64,000 nt of DNA from Acidimicrobiaceae bacterium (GTDB lineage Bacteria > Actinomycetota > Acidimicrobiia > Acidimicrobiales > RAAP-2). The stretch covers positions 1 to 64,000 of the forward strand of contig PLON01000016.1 of the NCBI GenBank assembly GCA_003142095.1, given 5' to 3'. Positions 38,509 to 48,691 of this stretch are shown here, one piece after another; within the stretch, counting starts at the first letter, position 1, and each line of letters begins with the position of its first letter. The notes beneath the pieces were generated by a model. That model was given only the letters and a program-made list of their open reading frames with translations, ran no database searches and had not been told where the DNA came from. A program made the translations under genes and the position numbers.

Positions 38509-41500
38509 TCAGGCCCCGACGCGGCTCGTCCGGCGGACATCGGCGAGGGCCACGTGGCAGGCGGCAAGTTGATCCGGCGCCACCTCGCCCAGCTGAGGCG
38601 TGACGGTCTTGCACTCTTCAATGGCGTACGGACAGCGGGGCTGGAAACGGCACCCGGGCTTGGGGTCCACGACCTTCGGCGGTTCGCCGGCATCGACCGT
38701 GGCGAATTCGTCAAGGGGCGTGCGGGGATCAGGAACCGCGGACAGCAGGAGCTTGGTGTAGGGATGTCGAGGGTCGGTCAAAAGTTGCTCGGTCGGGCCG
38801 ACCTCGACGACGTGGCCGGCGTACATGACGATGATTCGGTCAGCGATGTATCGGGCCGAAGCGAGGTCGTGGGTGATGTAGAGGATGGAGACGCCTTCGC
38901 GTCGGCGAAGATCGGCCATGAGGTTGAGGACGCCGACGCGAATGGAGACGTCGAGCATCGAGACCGGCTCGTCGGCGAGAATGAGTTTGGGACGGAGCAC
39001 CAGTGCCTGAGCGAAACCAATCCGCTGGCGCTGGCCGCCGCTCAGTTCGTAGGGGTACTTCTGGAGCATGTCCTCGGCGGGCTCGAGACCAACGGCTTCC
39101 ATCACGCGCACCGCCTCGGAACGCCGAGTCGACGCGTCGAGGTCCGGCCGGTGCAGCTTGATCGCGCGCATGATGCCGTGCGAGACCCGATAGGAAGAGT
39201 TGATGGCGCTGTAGGGGTCCTGAAAGACCATCGGAACCTCACCGCGGTACGCCAGCTTCGCCTTGCGCCCCTTGATGTCGTTGACCGGCTGGCCGTTGAA
39301 GCGAATAACCCCCGAGCTCGGCCGGTACACCGACGCCAGCAGTTGCGCGATCGTGCTCTTGCCGCTCCCACTCTCGCCCACCAACGCAACGATCTCGCGC
39401 CGGCCGATCGTAAAGCTCACGTCGTCGACGGCGTGCAGGAGCTTCTCGGACCAGAAGCCTCGCATCCGAAAGGTTCGCGTCAAGCCTGACACCTCGAGGA
39501 GAGGGACTTCGGGTTCGATGTCGTTGATGCGGTCTGGCGCCGACGGCTGCGCGTCGCTCGTCCGAGATGACAGCTCGGACAACGACGTGGCGTGCGATTG
39601 AGCTACGACACCCGCCGCGTTGTCGTCCACCACTCGATTAGTTCGCCCGGCGAGACTTCGCGTCTCCGCTGTCGCATTTGTGTACAGCAAGCAGCGCACC
39701 TCGGTCCCGCTCACCTTATATATGGGTGGCTCGATGACGGAGCATTCGGGCATGGCGTCAGCGCACCGAGGCTGGAAGCGGCATCCGGGTGGTGGCGTAA
39801 GGAGATTCGGTGGGGAGCCAGCGATGCCGGTGAGAGGGATCTTCTCGCCGCGGATTGAGGGGTACGCCTCGAGTAGGGCGCGAGCGTAGGGGTGGCGCGG
39901 CGTATCAAAGAGTGTTGCCGTGGTTCCGAGTTCGGCCACCTGTCCCGCGTACATGACCATGAGTCGATCCGAGAAGTGCCTCACCAGTGAGATGTCATGG
40001 GTGACGAAGATCACGGCGAAACCGAGTCGGTTCTGTAGCTCCTTGATCTGGCGCATGAGAGAGCGCTGGCCCACGACGTCGAGCGCCGAGGTCGGTTCGT
40101 CCATGACGACAAGGTCGGGCGTGAACAAGAGCGACATGGCGATCATGGCGCGCTGGCGCATGCCGCCGGAGAGCTGGTGGGGATAGCTGTTGAGATGGAT
40201 CGGGTCGATGGACACGAGGCGCAGCACCTCGGCCGAGCGACTCGCGATCTCGTCACTCGACATGGCCGAGTGCGCCTTACAGGCGTCGCGCATCTGTTGG
40301 CCTACGGTCATCACCGGGTTCAGAGCGTTCATCGCGTTCTGCATGACCACCGAGAAGTCGCGCCAGCGGAGGTGGCGGAGCTCACGATCGCTCATCTGGG
40401 CCATCTCCTGACCGCGGAAGGTGACGCTCCCGCCGGTAATTTCGGCGGGCGGAGAGAGCAGGCGGCTGATGGCGAACATCAGCGTCGACTTCCCGCAGCC
40501 GGATTCGCCGACGACCGCCAGGAACTCTCCGCGATGCAGATCGAGGTCGACATCGTCGACGGCCACGATCGGCCCGGCGTCGCTGGCGTAGGCGACCGAG
40601 AGGTTGCGAACCGACAGCAACAGGCTTGACGATGAGTCCACGACATCGCTCTGGCGCGCGACGTCGGTTTCTTCCGAGTTCGAAGAGACGGCGAGCGGCG
40701 GTTCAGCGATCGCGGGAGTCTTTCGGTCGTCTGACGCAACCGGTTCCCGGTCCACGGCGGGACCGAGGTTGGACTTAACGTTTCGTGGGCGCGACCCGCG
40801 ACGAACGGGTCGCAGCGCCGGGTTGGAGATCTCGTCGAAGGCGAAGTTCATCAAGGCGAGCGACCCTCCAAAGAGGGCGAGGCAGACTCCGGGCATAATC
40901 GCCCAGAGAGCCAGTCCCGACTGGAGCGCCGCCTGCTGATAGGACCAGTAGAGCATCGTGCCCCAACTCTGGGCGTTCGGGTTACCGAGCCCGATGAACT
41001 GGAGACCCGCGGCAGTGAGTACAGCGAAAACGGCGTTAAGACAAAAGGCCGCCACGATGAGCGAACTCATGGACGGCAGCATCTCGGCCGTGATGATGTA
41101 ACTGGCGCGCTCGCCGCGAACGCTGGCGGCTTTCAGAAAATCCCGGTTGCGCATCGAGAGTGCTTGGACGCGCAACTGGCGAGCGCTGTAGGACCAGTTG
41201 AGAGCGCCGAGGATGATGATGATGTCGAGCAGTCCGGCGCTACGCAGGTAGGCGGCGATCACAATGAAGAGCGGAAAGATGGGGATGACCAGCAGGATGT
41301 CCGTAAGCGTTGAGAGGATGCCGTCGGTCACGCCTCCGAGGTAGGCGGACGCCACTCCGACGATCACGGCGACGAACGTGGCGATGAAGCCGGCCGCGAA
41401 CGCGATGATCAGAGACTGGCGCGCGCCCCAGATGAGCTGGGAGAAGATGTCCTGTCCGAAGGACGTCGTGCCCAGCCAGTGGGCCGCCGAGGGCGACAGG

Positions 41501-41748
41501 TTCGGCAGAAAGCTCTCCGCGCTCGGACTGTAGGGGGCGATCAGACCGGGAAAGACGGCGAGCACGAGGAAGAACAACAGAAAGAACAGGCCGACTTGGG
41601 CCTTGCGGTTGCGCAGTAAGCCCCGCCACATGGTGTCACCGTGCGAACGCTCAGCGGGCCCGTCCGAGCGCTTGACGCCCTTGTTCTGGCTGGTGACGTC
41701 CGTCACATCCTGCGCGAGTGACTGGTCCGTCTGGTCAGGGTTCGACAT
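38509..41748 (-). CDS. Oligopeptide/dipeptide-type ABC transporter, permease (DppC) fused to two ATPases (DppD-DppF)
   Basis: DppC-like N-term with ALSMRNRDFLKAASVRGER; two Walker A sites GESGCGKSTLMF and GESGSGKSTIAQL; two signature motifs LSGGMRQRA and LSGGQRQRIG; all in one 1079-aa ORF. Confidence 0.92.
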   Translation of the reverse strand: MSNPDQTDQSLAQDVTDVTSQNKGVKRSDGPAERSHGDTMWRGLLRNRKAQVGLFFLLFFLVLAVFPGLIAPYSPSAESFLPNLSPSAAHWLGTTSFGQDIFSQLIWGARQSLIIAFAAGFIATFVAVIVGVASAYLGGVTDGILSTLTDILLVIPIFPLFIVIAAYLRSAGLLDIIIILGALNWSYSARQLRVQALSMRNRDFLKAASVRGERASYIITAEMLPSMSSLIVAAFCLNAVFAVLTAAGLQFIGLGNPNAQSWGTMLYWSYQQAALQSGLALWAIMPGVCLALFGGSLALMNFAFDEISNPALRPVRRGSRPRNVKSNLGPAVDREPVASDDRKTPAIAEPPLAVSSNSEETDVARQSDVVDSSSSLLLSVRNLSVAYASDAGPIVAVDDVDLDLHRGEFLAVVGESGCGKSTLMFAISRLLSPPAEITGGSVTFRGQEMAQMSDRELRHLRWRDFSVVMQNAMNALNPVMTVGQQMRDACKAHSAMSSDEIASRSAEVLRLVSIDPIHLNSYPHQLSGGMRQRAMIAMSLLFTPDLVVMDEPTSALDVVGQRSLMRQIKELQNRLGFAVIFVTHDISLVRHFSDRLMVMYAGQVAELGTTATLFDTPRHPYARALLEAYPSIRGEKIPLTGIAGSPPNLLTPPPGCRFQPRCADAMPECSVIEPPIYKVSGTEVRCLLYTNATAETRSLAGRTNRVVDDNAAGVVAQSHATSLSELSSRTSDAQPSAPDRINDIEPEVPLLEVSGLTRTFRMRGFWSEKLLHAVDDVSFTIGRREIVALVGESGSGKSTIAQLLASVYRPSSGVIRFNGQPVNDIKGRKAKLAYRGEVPMVFQDPYSAINSSYRVSHGIMRAIKLHRPDLDASTRRSEAVRVMEAVGLEPAEDMLQKYPYELSGGQRQRIGFAQALVLRPKLILADEPVSMLDVSIRVGVLNLMADLRRREGVSILYITHDLASARYIADRIIVMYAGHVVEVGPTEQLLTDPRHPYTKLLLSAVPDPRTPLDEFATVDAGEPPKVVDPKPGCRFQPRCPYAIEECKTVTPQLGEVAPDQLAACHVALADVRRTSRVGA

Positions 41749-41753
41749 GGCAG

Positions 41754-42740
41754 TTAGGAGGACTCTCTCGTTCGGGGGTCGAGGATGGCCGTAAGTACGT
41801 CGCAGAAGAGCAAGCTAAACAGCACCGCGAGCGTGATCAGAAGAAAGAGGGCTTGCATCAGCGGGTAGTCGAGTCCCTCCACTGCTCGCAGCAAGAGGCC
41901 CCCCAGTCCGGGGTAGTTGAAGACGTACTCCACGAGGATGGCGCCCGACACCACGAAGCCGAGCGCCATGGCGAAGCCCGTCAGATTGGGAAGGATGGCG
42001 TTTCGTCCGGCGTAGGCCCACATGACTCTCCAGGGCTTGAGACCTTTTGCCCGGGCCATGCGGACGTAGTCTTCGGCGAGCACGGTGATCGTGTTGTTCC
42101 TCATGAAGAGGATCCACAAGCCGATTTGGGTGATGATGATCGTCATGCCCGGCAGGATCGCGTGGCGCAGCACGTCGACCATGAAGGTCAAGTTCCAGGC
42201 CGGGACGTCGGTGATGATGTTGTAGGCGTTCTCGTAGGGCAGCCATCCGAGCGTGACGCTAAATATATAGACGAGCAGCAGCCCGACCCAGAAGTACGGA
42301 AGCGCGAATCCGATCACGGCCATCGGCGGCAGGATGTTGTCCAGCCAGGTGCCGCGGCGCCACGCGCTCACGAGCCCGATGAACGTGCCGAGGACGAAGG
42401 CGAAAATCGTCGTCACGCCGACCAGTCCGAGGGTCCAGGGCAGGGCGTTCATCACCATGGTGCGTACCGGAGTCCCGAAGCTCGTGGTGATCGAGATGCC
42501 GAAGTTGAGCGTCGCCACCCTCTTCCAGTACTCGCCGTACTGCACGATCAGACTCTGGTGCTTTCCGCCTCCGAGAAGAGTTGTCAGGGCGTGAAACGCC
42601 TGAGGGGTGATGTGGGGGTACTGAGCGAGGAGGGCTTCGGCCGGGTTGCCCGGCATCAGGCGCGGCAGAAGGAAGTTGAGCGTCACCGCGGCCCACACCG
42701 TGACCACGAAGAAGGCCAGCCTCCGACCGATCGCTCTCAC
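41754..42740 (-). CDS. DppB-type ABC transporter permease
   Basis: DppB-like N-term FFVVTVWAAVTLNFLLPRLMPGNPAEAL; EDYVRMARAKGLKPWRVMWAYAGRNAILP. Confidence 0.92.
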   Translation of the reverse strand: MRAIGRRLAFFVVTVWAAVTLNFLLPRLMPGNPAEALLAQYPHITPQAFHALTTLLGGGKHQSLIVQYGEYWKRVATLNFGISITTSFGTPVRTMVMNALPWTLGLVGVTTIFAFVLGTFIGLVSAWRRGTWLDNILPPMAVIGFALPYFWVGLLLVYIFSVTLGWLPYENAYNIITDVPAWNLTFMVDVLRHAILPGMTIIITQIGLWILFMRNNTITVLAEDYVRMARAKGLKPWRVMWAYAGRNAILPNLTGFAMALGFVVSGAILVEYVFNYPGLGGLLLRAVEGLDYPLMQALFLLITLAVLFSLLFCDVLTAILDPRTRESS

Positions 42741-42776
42741 TCGGGCTTCCTCGCGGCTCGGGCTAGAGCCGACACC

Positions 42777-44465
42777 TTATTTTTCGTGCAAGTGCAAGAG
42801 CACAACGCCCCAGTCGGGCACAGCGTACTGATTGGGCTGTGCGTACGGGTCACTCGGCGTTACCCAGCCGGCGATGGACTGCGTGTCGTACTGGTACCAG
42901 TCAACGGCCTCGGTGACCGGGATCACCGGCACGTCGCTGAGCATGACCTTTTGCAGCTCGTCGATGACCGTGTGCTGAACAGCCGTGCTCGTCGTCGAGG
43001 CGTACTGCGTAAAGAGGGCATCGGTCGCTGCGCTGTCGTAGCGCTCCCAGTCGGCGGAGGCCGACTTGCCGATCGGCGCCGTGTTCACGGAGTCGAGTAT
43101 TGCGCGAAGTTCGTAGTACGGCGTCGGCCCACCCGAGTCCCAGCTGTAGGCGAGCTGGTAGTTACCCGTGTAGAGGTCGGACTCCCAGGTCGTGGCCGAA
43201 AGGTTCTCCGGGGAGAGCGCGATGCCGACTGCTTTGAGGTCCGTCTCGATGACGTTCACCGACGCCACCCAGTCGGAGTAGCCCCCGTTGTTGATGATGG
43301 TGAAGGAGAGCTGCTTGCCGTCCTTGGCGAAGATGCCGTTACTGCCCTTCTTGTAGCCGGCGGCTTCCAGGATCGAGATCGCCTTTTTGGGGTTGTAGGC
43401 GTAGGCGTCGCCGTACGAGGCTGCCTGGGACGTGTCATACCAACTCGAGTACGTCGGCTTCACGATGCTCGACTGATTCGACGCCGGCTCGTACCCGGAC
43501 TCACCGATCTTGGAGACCGCCGGGCGGTCAATGGCGTAGGCCATGGCTTGGCGAACTGCCAGATTCGAGAGGATCGGGTTCTTCAAGTTGATGTACATGT
43601 TGACGTTGTAGACGGGCTCGAACCAGTCGTGGTAGTTCTTGTTCTTCGACAGGTAGTAGGCCTTGATGTTCGGAATGTACTGCGAACCCCACTGGTCGGC
43701 GCCGCTCGCGAGGTCAGCGTTGGCGGCGTTGTTCGAGAGGTACGAGGGGAAGTTCACTGTTTCGATTTTCGGAAGACCTGGCTGCCAGTAGTTGGCGTTC
43801 TTCGTGTACTGGATGTTGGCGCCGCTGCACGTGTGCAAGGTGTACGGTCCGGTACCGATCGGCGCCGAGTCGAGATAGGTGACCGGGTCTTTGATCTTCG
43901 ACCAGATGTGCTCGGGCACGATGGGCGTCTCGTCGGCGATGTAGTAAAAGTACGTGACCGAGGGCTTGGTGAACTGGAACACGACCTGGTTTGATCCCTT
44001 GGCCGACACGCTGCTCAACACCGACCAGTCCCCGTTGAGGTCGAGCGCGGTGTTCTTCTTCAACAGATTGAAGGAGTAGAGCACGTCCTTGGCGCTGAAG
44101 GCGACCCCGTCGGACCACTTCACGCCGCTTCGAATCGTGAAGGTGAGCGTCTTGTCGCCGTTGGACCAGGCCCAGGCGCTCGCCAGCCACGGCGTCGTCG
44201 CCCCGTTCTTGAGCGAGTCCATGTAGACGAGCTCTTCGTAGATCGGCCCGAAGGAGCCGAACTGCTCGGCGCCGCTGTACGGGTTGAACTGGCAGTTCCA
44301 GGCGACCCCGTATTCGTCCGAGATCGAGATCGAGCTGGTGTTGGAAGTCTTGCTCGTAGAAGACTTGGCCGTCGGCGAACCAAAGGCGGCGGTCGATAAG
44401 CCGGCGGTGAGGACCATCACACTACCGATCACCGTCAACCGTCGTCCCCATGAAATGGTGGTCAT
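42777..44465 (-). CDS. ABC transporter substrate-binding protein, family 5 (SBP_bac_5)
   Basis: Signal peptide MTTISWGRRLTVIGSVMVLTAGLSTAAFG; TFTIRSGVKWSDGVAFSAKDVLYSFNLL; IPVTEAVDWYQYD. Confidence 0.92.
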   Translation of the reverse strand: MTTISWGRRLTVIGSVMVLTAGLSTAAFGSPTAKSSTSKTSNTSSISISDEYGVAWNCQFNPYSGAEQFGSFGPIYEELVYMDSLKNGATTPWLASAWAWSNGDKTLTFTIRSGVKWSDGVAFSAKDVLYSFNLLKKNTALDLNGDWSVLSSVSAKGSNQVVFQFTKPSVTYFYYIADETPIVPEHIWSKIKDPVTYLDSAPIGTGPYTLHTCSGANIQYTKNANYWQPGLPKIETVNFPSYLSNNAANADLASGADQWGSQYIPNIKAYYLSKNKNYHDWFEPVYNVNMYINLKNPILSNLAVRQAMAYAIDRPAVSKIGESGYEPASNQSSIVKPTYSSWYDTSQAASYGDAYAYNPKKAISILEAAGYKKGSNGIFAKDGKQLSFTIINNGGYSDWVASVNVIETDLKAVGIALSPENLSATTWESDLYTGNYQLAYSWDSGGPTPYYELRAILDSVNTAPIGKSASADWERYDSAATDALFTQYASTTSTAVQHTVIDELQKVMLSDVPVIPVTEAVDWYQYDTQSIAGWVTPSDPYAQPNQYAVPDWGVVLLHLHEK

Positions 44466-44734
44466 TAGTCTCCCCCTTTTGGTGCAGCGTGCATCCACGC
44501 CTGTTCGATGCGAATGCGTGCGATCACCTTAGTTCTGTCGCGTCGAGCTATTAAAGAAACATCATTGCCTTAATTCACCGCACGCTACAGCAAGCCGATG
44601 AACCTGTCAAGGACGACGACGATGACGCACGAGAAACGTTCGCGCACCGGACCGAGTACCGCGCCAGCGAACTCCGCAGCGTCGTCGCGCTCACCCTACG
44701 ATGGGCTCGTGATGCGCCCACCACACCGGACGAG

Positions 44735-46345
44735 ATGAGCGTGAACATCGCCATCGTCCCTCGTCCGCTCGGCGTCACACTTGGTCGGACGGACCGGACC
44801 GGCTGTCGGCTCAGCGACGGACTGGTGATCTCGCACGCACCAGAGCTCGTTCGAGAAGCGCGATGGTTTCGACAGGTGCTCGAGGCGGGCACGGGATGGC
44901 TCATCCATCTCGCACCGCACGAGTCCGCGCCGGACGCCGCCATCGAACTCAACCTCGCCCCGCAGATTGAACTCCCCTCCGATGTCGCGAGCGGCGTGCA
45001 CGACCGTACTCGTGACGCGGCGTACCGGCTCACGTCGGCCGGGGGACGAATCGTCATCACGTCCCCGGGGGCGGAAGGGACTTTCTACGCGCTGCAGACG
45101 CTGCGCCAGCTACTGCCCGACGCCACGTTTCGCAAAGCCGGCTACGCCGAGCCCGTCTCGATACCCGAGTTGGAGATCGTCGACGCTCCCCGACTCGCGT
45201 GGCGCGGCGTTCTGCTCGACGTCGCTCGCCACTTCATGCCAAAAAGTTTCATCCTCGAATTGATCGACCTCCTCGCCCTTCACAAGTGCAACGTGCTTCA
45301 TCTCCACTTAACCGACGATCAGGGTTGGCGTATCGAGGTCGAGGGCTATCCCCGCCTCACTGAGGTCGGGGCTTGGCGGCGCGAGTCGACGGGATCCGAC
45401 GTCACGGCCGCCGACTCCGATGAGTCGTTTCATGGAGGTTTCTACACGCGAGAGGATCTCGAAGAGATCGTGGCCTACGCCGGCGAACGACACGTCGAGG
45501 TGCTGCCGGAGATCGACATGCCCGGACACATGGTGGCGGCGATCGCCGCCTACCCGGCGTTGGGCAACACTGATGAGCGCCTGAGCGTTCGCCCCTCCTG
45601 GGGGATCTCGAGTCACGTGCTCAACCTCGAGGACGACACGCTTCGCTTCTGCACCGACGTCCTCGATGAGGTCGTGCACATCTTTCCGGGGCCGTACGTT
45701 CACGTGGGCGGAGACGAGTGTCCGACAACGGAGTGGAAGACCGACCCACGGGCCCAAGAGATCATGCACGAAGAGGGATACGTCGACGAAGTACAACTAC
45801 AGGGATGGTTCAACGCTCGCGTGGCGAATCATCTCGCCCAACGCCATCGCCGGGTCGTCGCGTGGGATGACGTACTCGAAAGCGACGCACCACCCGACGC
45901 CATCGTGATGGCGTGGCAAGACGAGGCGAGAGGTGTCGCGGCGGTCGCGGCGGGCCATGACGTGGTGATGGTTCCACAGGAGTGGCTGTACTTCGACCGG
46001 CCCGAGTCAGCCGACCCCGACGAGCCCGTCGGCTTTTCCGGGCCAACGACTCTCGAGAAGGTGTACTTGCACGATCCGGTGCCGAAAGCAATTCCCGCGG
46101 GGGACCGCCACCGCGTGCTCGGAGCGCAGTGTCAGTTGTGGACGGAGTTGGTGGCCACGCCCCGTGAGGCGCAGTACCGCTACTTCCCTCGGCTCTGTGC
46201 GTTCGCCGAAATCGCCTGGTCGGTCGAGAGCGCCGAACGCCCGAAATCCTACGAGGAGTTCGAAGGGCGTCTCCGACAACACCTCGAGAGACTGACGGCG
46301 ATGGGCGTCAACTTCCGACCGCCCGAGGGCCCCCACCACGAGTAG
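44735..46345 (+). CDS. Beta-N-acetylhexosaminidase (GH20)
   Basis: RGVLLDVARHFMPKSFILELIDLLALHKCNVLHLHLTDDQGWRIE; YVHVGGDECPTTEWK catalytic DE pair. Confidence 0.95.
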   Translation: MSVNIAIVPRPLGVTLGRTDRTGCRLSDGLVISHAPELVREARWFRQVLEAGTGWLIHLAPHESAPDAAIELNLAPQIELPSDVASGVHDRTRDAAYRLTSAGGRIVITSPGAEGTFYALQTLRQLLPDATFRKAGYAEPVSIPELEIVDAPRLAWRGVLLDVARHFMPKSFILELIDLLALHKCNVLHLHLTDDQGWRIEVEGYPRLTEVGAWRRESTGSDVTAADSDESFHGGFYTREDLEEIVAYAGERHVEVLPEIDMPGHMVAAIAAYPALGNTDERLSVRPSWGISSHVLNLEDDTLRFCTDVLDEVVHIFPGPYVHVGGDECPTTEWKTDPRAQEIMHEEGYVDEVQLQGWFNARVANHLAQRHRRVVAWDDVLESDAPPDAIVMAWQDEARGVAAVAAGHDVVMVPQEWLYFDRPESADPDEPVGFSGPTTLEKVYLHDPVPKAIPAGDRHRVLGAQCQLWTELVATPREAQYRYFPRLCAFAEIAWSVESAERPKSYEEFEGRLRQHLERLTAMGVNFRPPEGPHHE

Positions 46346-46391
46346 ACCCGCTCGTTCACCCGCGACGTTGACCAATTCGGTCACGACGTAG

Positions 46392-47591
46392 TTATCGTTT
46401 CATCACCCGTTGCCACGCGTGCTCAGCCCCAACCGCGAGACTGCCCTGGACGATGGCGTCCTCGCCGAGCGCGCTCGCCCGCACCGCGATCGGCAATCTG
46501 ACCAGCGGGCGGAGCTCGCGTTTGACCAGCTCAACGAAGTAATCGTTCTGTCCAATCCCACCACCCAGGACAACCAGGTCCAGGTCAACGACGGCGGTGA
46601 TAGAGGCGATGGCCCGGGCAATGAGGTTGGCCTCGTCGGCGACGATACGGCTGCAGAGCACGTCACCTCGCTCCGCTGCTTCGAAAATGAGACGTGCCGT
46701 CACCACGCCGCTCATCTTGGCGTGCTTCGCGGCGCGCACTACGCCCGCGGCGGACGCCGCTGACTCGAGCCATCCACGACGCCGCGCATCTTTCGGGTCG
46801 ACGCTGGCGTCACTGCCGAGCGTCATGAACGCAATCTCGCCCGCGCCGCCGTGTGATCCTCGATGCAGCTTCCCGTCGATAATGAGGCCGAGACCAATTC
46901 CGGTCCCCACGGTCACGAAGCCGAAGTTCCGCACGCCTTGCGCGGTTCCCACATCTCGTTCGGCGAGCGCGGCGAGATTGACGTCATTCTCGACCACCAT
47001 GTCCTCGCCGAACGCGCGGCGCAGCTCCGCAAGTACGTGAGGACGCTGCCAGCCGGGTAGACCCCGCGCCATGAAGAAGGCGTCGCGGCGGCGGTCGTAG
47101 ATGCCGGGGCTGCCAATCACGGTCTGGGTGACCGCGGACCTCTTGATCTTCACCGTAGCTACGAGTTCGTCAGCGAGTGTCACGAGCTCTGACACGCGAC
47201 CAGCGCTACTGGTCGGGTGCACCCTACGTTGGCCGCGTCCCCTCACCGCACCCGAGAGATCGGCGATGGCGCCGCGAACATACTCGCGCCCCACGTCGAG
47301 CCCAAGAACGAAACCTGCTTCGGGACGAAGTTGGTAGAGAGTGGTCGCCCGCCCACGACGGCCCGTGATCCGACCAGCCACACGGATCAGCCTCTCTTTT
47401 TCAAGAGTGGCGAGGGCCACCGCCACCGTCGGCTTCGACAGTCCCGATACCGCGGACAAGTCGCTGCGTGAAACACTCTCGAACCGTCGAATCTGTTCCA
47501 GAAGCATCTGCTCGTTGAGTGCCCGCATCAGGCTCGGACGGGCCGCGAGCACTTTCGGCGTGTTCGATGACTCGTCGTCGTGGTGCATCAC
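46392..47591 (-). CDS. ROK-family transcriptional regulator (NagC/XylR-like)
   Basis: N-terminal wHTH (SRSDLSAVSGLSKPTVAVALATLEKERLI) plus ROK domain (LGLDVGREYVRGAIADLSG, VTVGTGIGLGLIIDGKLHRG). Confidence 0.92.
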   Translation of the reverse strand: MMHHDDESSNTPKVLAARPSLMRALNEQMLLEQIRRFESVSRSDLSAVSGLSKPTVAVALATLEKERLIRVAGRITGRRGRATTLYQLRPEAGFVLGLDVGREYVRGAIADLSGAVRGRGQRRVHPTSSAGRVSELVTLADELVATVKIKRSAVTQTVIGSPGIYDRRRDAFFMARGLPGWQRPHVLAELRRAFGEDMVVENDVNLAALAERDVGTAQGVRNFGFVTVGTGIGLGLIIDGKLHRGSHGGAGEIAFMTLGSDASVDPKDARRRGWLESAASAAGVVRAAKHAKMSGVVTARLIFEAAERGDVLCSRIVADEANLIARAIASITAVVDLDLVVLGGGIGQNDYFVELVKRELRPLVRLPIAVRASALGEDAIVQGSLAVGAEHAWQRVMKR

Positions 47592-47606
47592 GCTGTTCTA
47601 CTCGCT

Positions 47607-48632
47607 CTAGGCGGAGAGAGTGATCTTCTTCAGTCCCGGGGCGGTGTCGATCGGCCGTCCGCGTAGTTCGCCGAGGCGAAGCGCGAGAACCTGGCCCACG
47701 ACGACCTGAGCCAGTCCGACGCTCCAGTTCGGCGCGGACTCGCCCAGCACAATCTCTTCGTCGCCGGCGAAACCCGTTCGCTCGGGTGAGCGCACCACCA
47801 CGGTGCGCATGCCGACGCGTCGACTCTCGGCCAACAGTTCGTCAGCCACCGCGTCGCTCAACTCTTCGGTGACCACGAGCAACAGCGTGGAACCGTCACC
47901 GCCGGCTCCGATGGGACCGTGCAGGAAGTCGGGCGCCGCGAAGGACTCTGATCGGATGCCCGCCACCTCGCGAATCTTGAGGGCGACCTCGGCGGCCACC
48001 GACTGGCCAATCCCTCGGCCAACAACGGTGAGTCCACCGACGACGTTCAACGTTTCAAGCGGCAGGCTCGCCTCGAGCGCCCACGTCGCGGTCCGTTCCA
48101 CGAGATCGGGCAACTCGTCAAGCCCCGTGAGCGCAGTGCCCTTCAGCGCTTCCACCAACTGGGCGAGTGCGTGCCACGTCGACGAGAACGTTTTGGTCGA
48201 GGCGATGGCCAACTCCGGCCCGGCCCCGAGTTCGATGACGCGCTCGGCCACTGAGGCGAGGGGTGAGGCTGGATCGTTGGTGACCGCCGCGTTGGGCCGA
48301 CCTTGAGCAACGGCGCGCTCGACGACCGCGACGAGGCCCGGAGTCCGACCCGACTGCGACACGGCGAGCACTCCGGCGCCGTCGAGCCCGATGGCCGTCT
48401 CATCCTCATAGAGCGAGGGCGTGGCGAGGGCCACCAAGAGGCCAAGCTCTCGGCCCGCCAGGTACTGAAAGAAGACGGCCGCGTTGTCCGAAGAGCCGCG
48501 AGCAGCGAGCAGCGCGTAGGACACGCCCCGCCACGACTCGGCCACGCTTTGGGCCTGCTCGCGCCCCCGCTCGGCGCGCTCGCGCAGGATCGCACCCTGG
48601 GAACGGAGCTCCTGTTCAAAGAGTGTCGTCAT
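47607..48632 (-). CDS. SIS-domain protein, GlmS-isomerase-like / putative glucosamine-6-phosphate deaminase
   Basis: LLAARGSSDNAAVFFQYLAGRELG, AVSQSGRTPGLVAVVERA, ASTKTFSS. Confidence 0.85.
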   Translation of the reverse strand: MTTLFEQELRSQGAILRERAERGREQAQSVAESWRGVSYALLAARGSSDNAAVFFQYLAGRELGLLVALATPSLYEDETAIGLDGAGVLAVSQSGRTPGLVAVVERAVAQGRPNAAVTNDPASPLASVAERVIELGAGPELAIASTKTFSSTWHALAQLVEALKGTALTGLDELPDLVERTATWALEASLPLETLNVVGGLTVVGRGIGQSVAAEVALKIREVAGIRSESFAAPDFLHGPIGAGGDGSTLLLVVTEELSDAVADELLAESRRVGMRTVVVRSPERTGFAGDEEIVLGESAPNWSVGLAQVVVGQVLALRLGELRGRPIDTAPGLKKITLSA

Positions 48633-48691
48633 CGTTCCTCACCCGGCCTGTCTGATGCCCGTAGCGTAGTGGGGTCGATCGCTGTGCCGGG

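Noticed and set aside
41718-43994. 758-aa plus-strand ORF
   Set aside because: Antisense to DppB and SBP genes with well-supported motifs; Arg/His/Gly/Val-rich composition typical of a high-GC shadow ORF.
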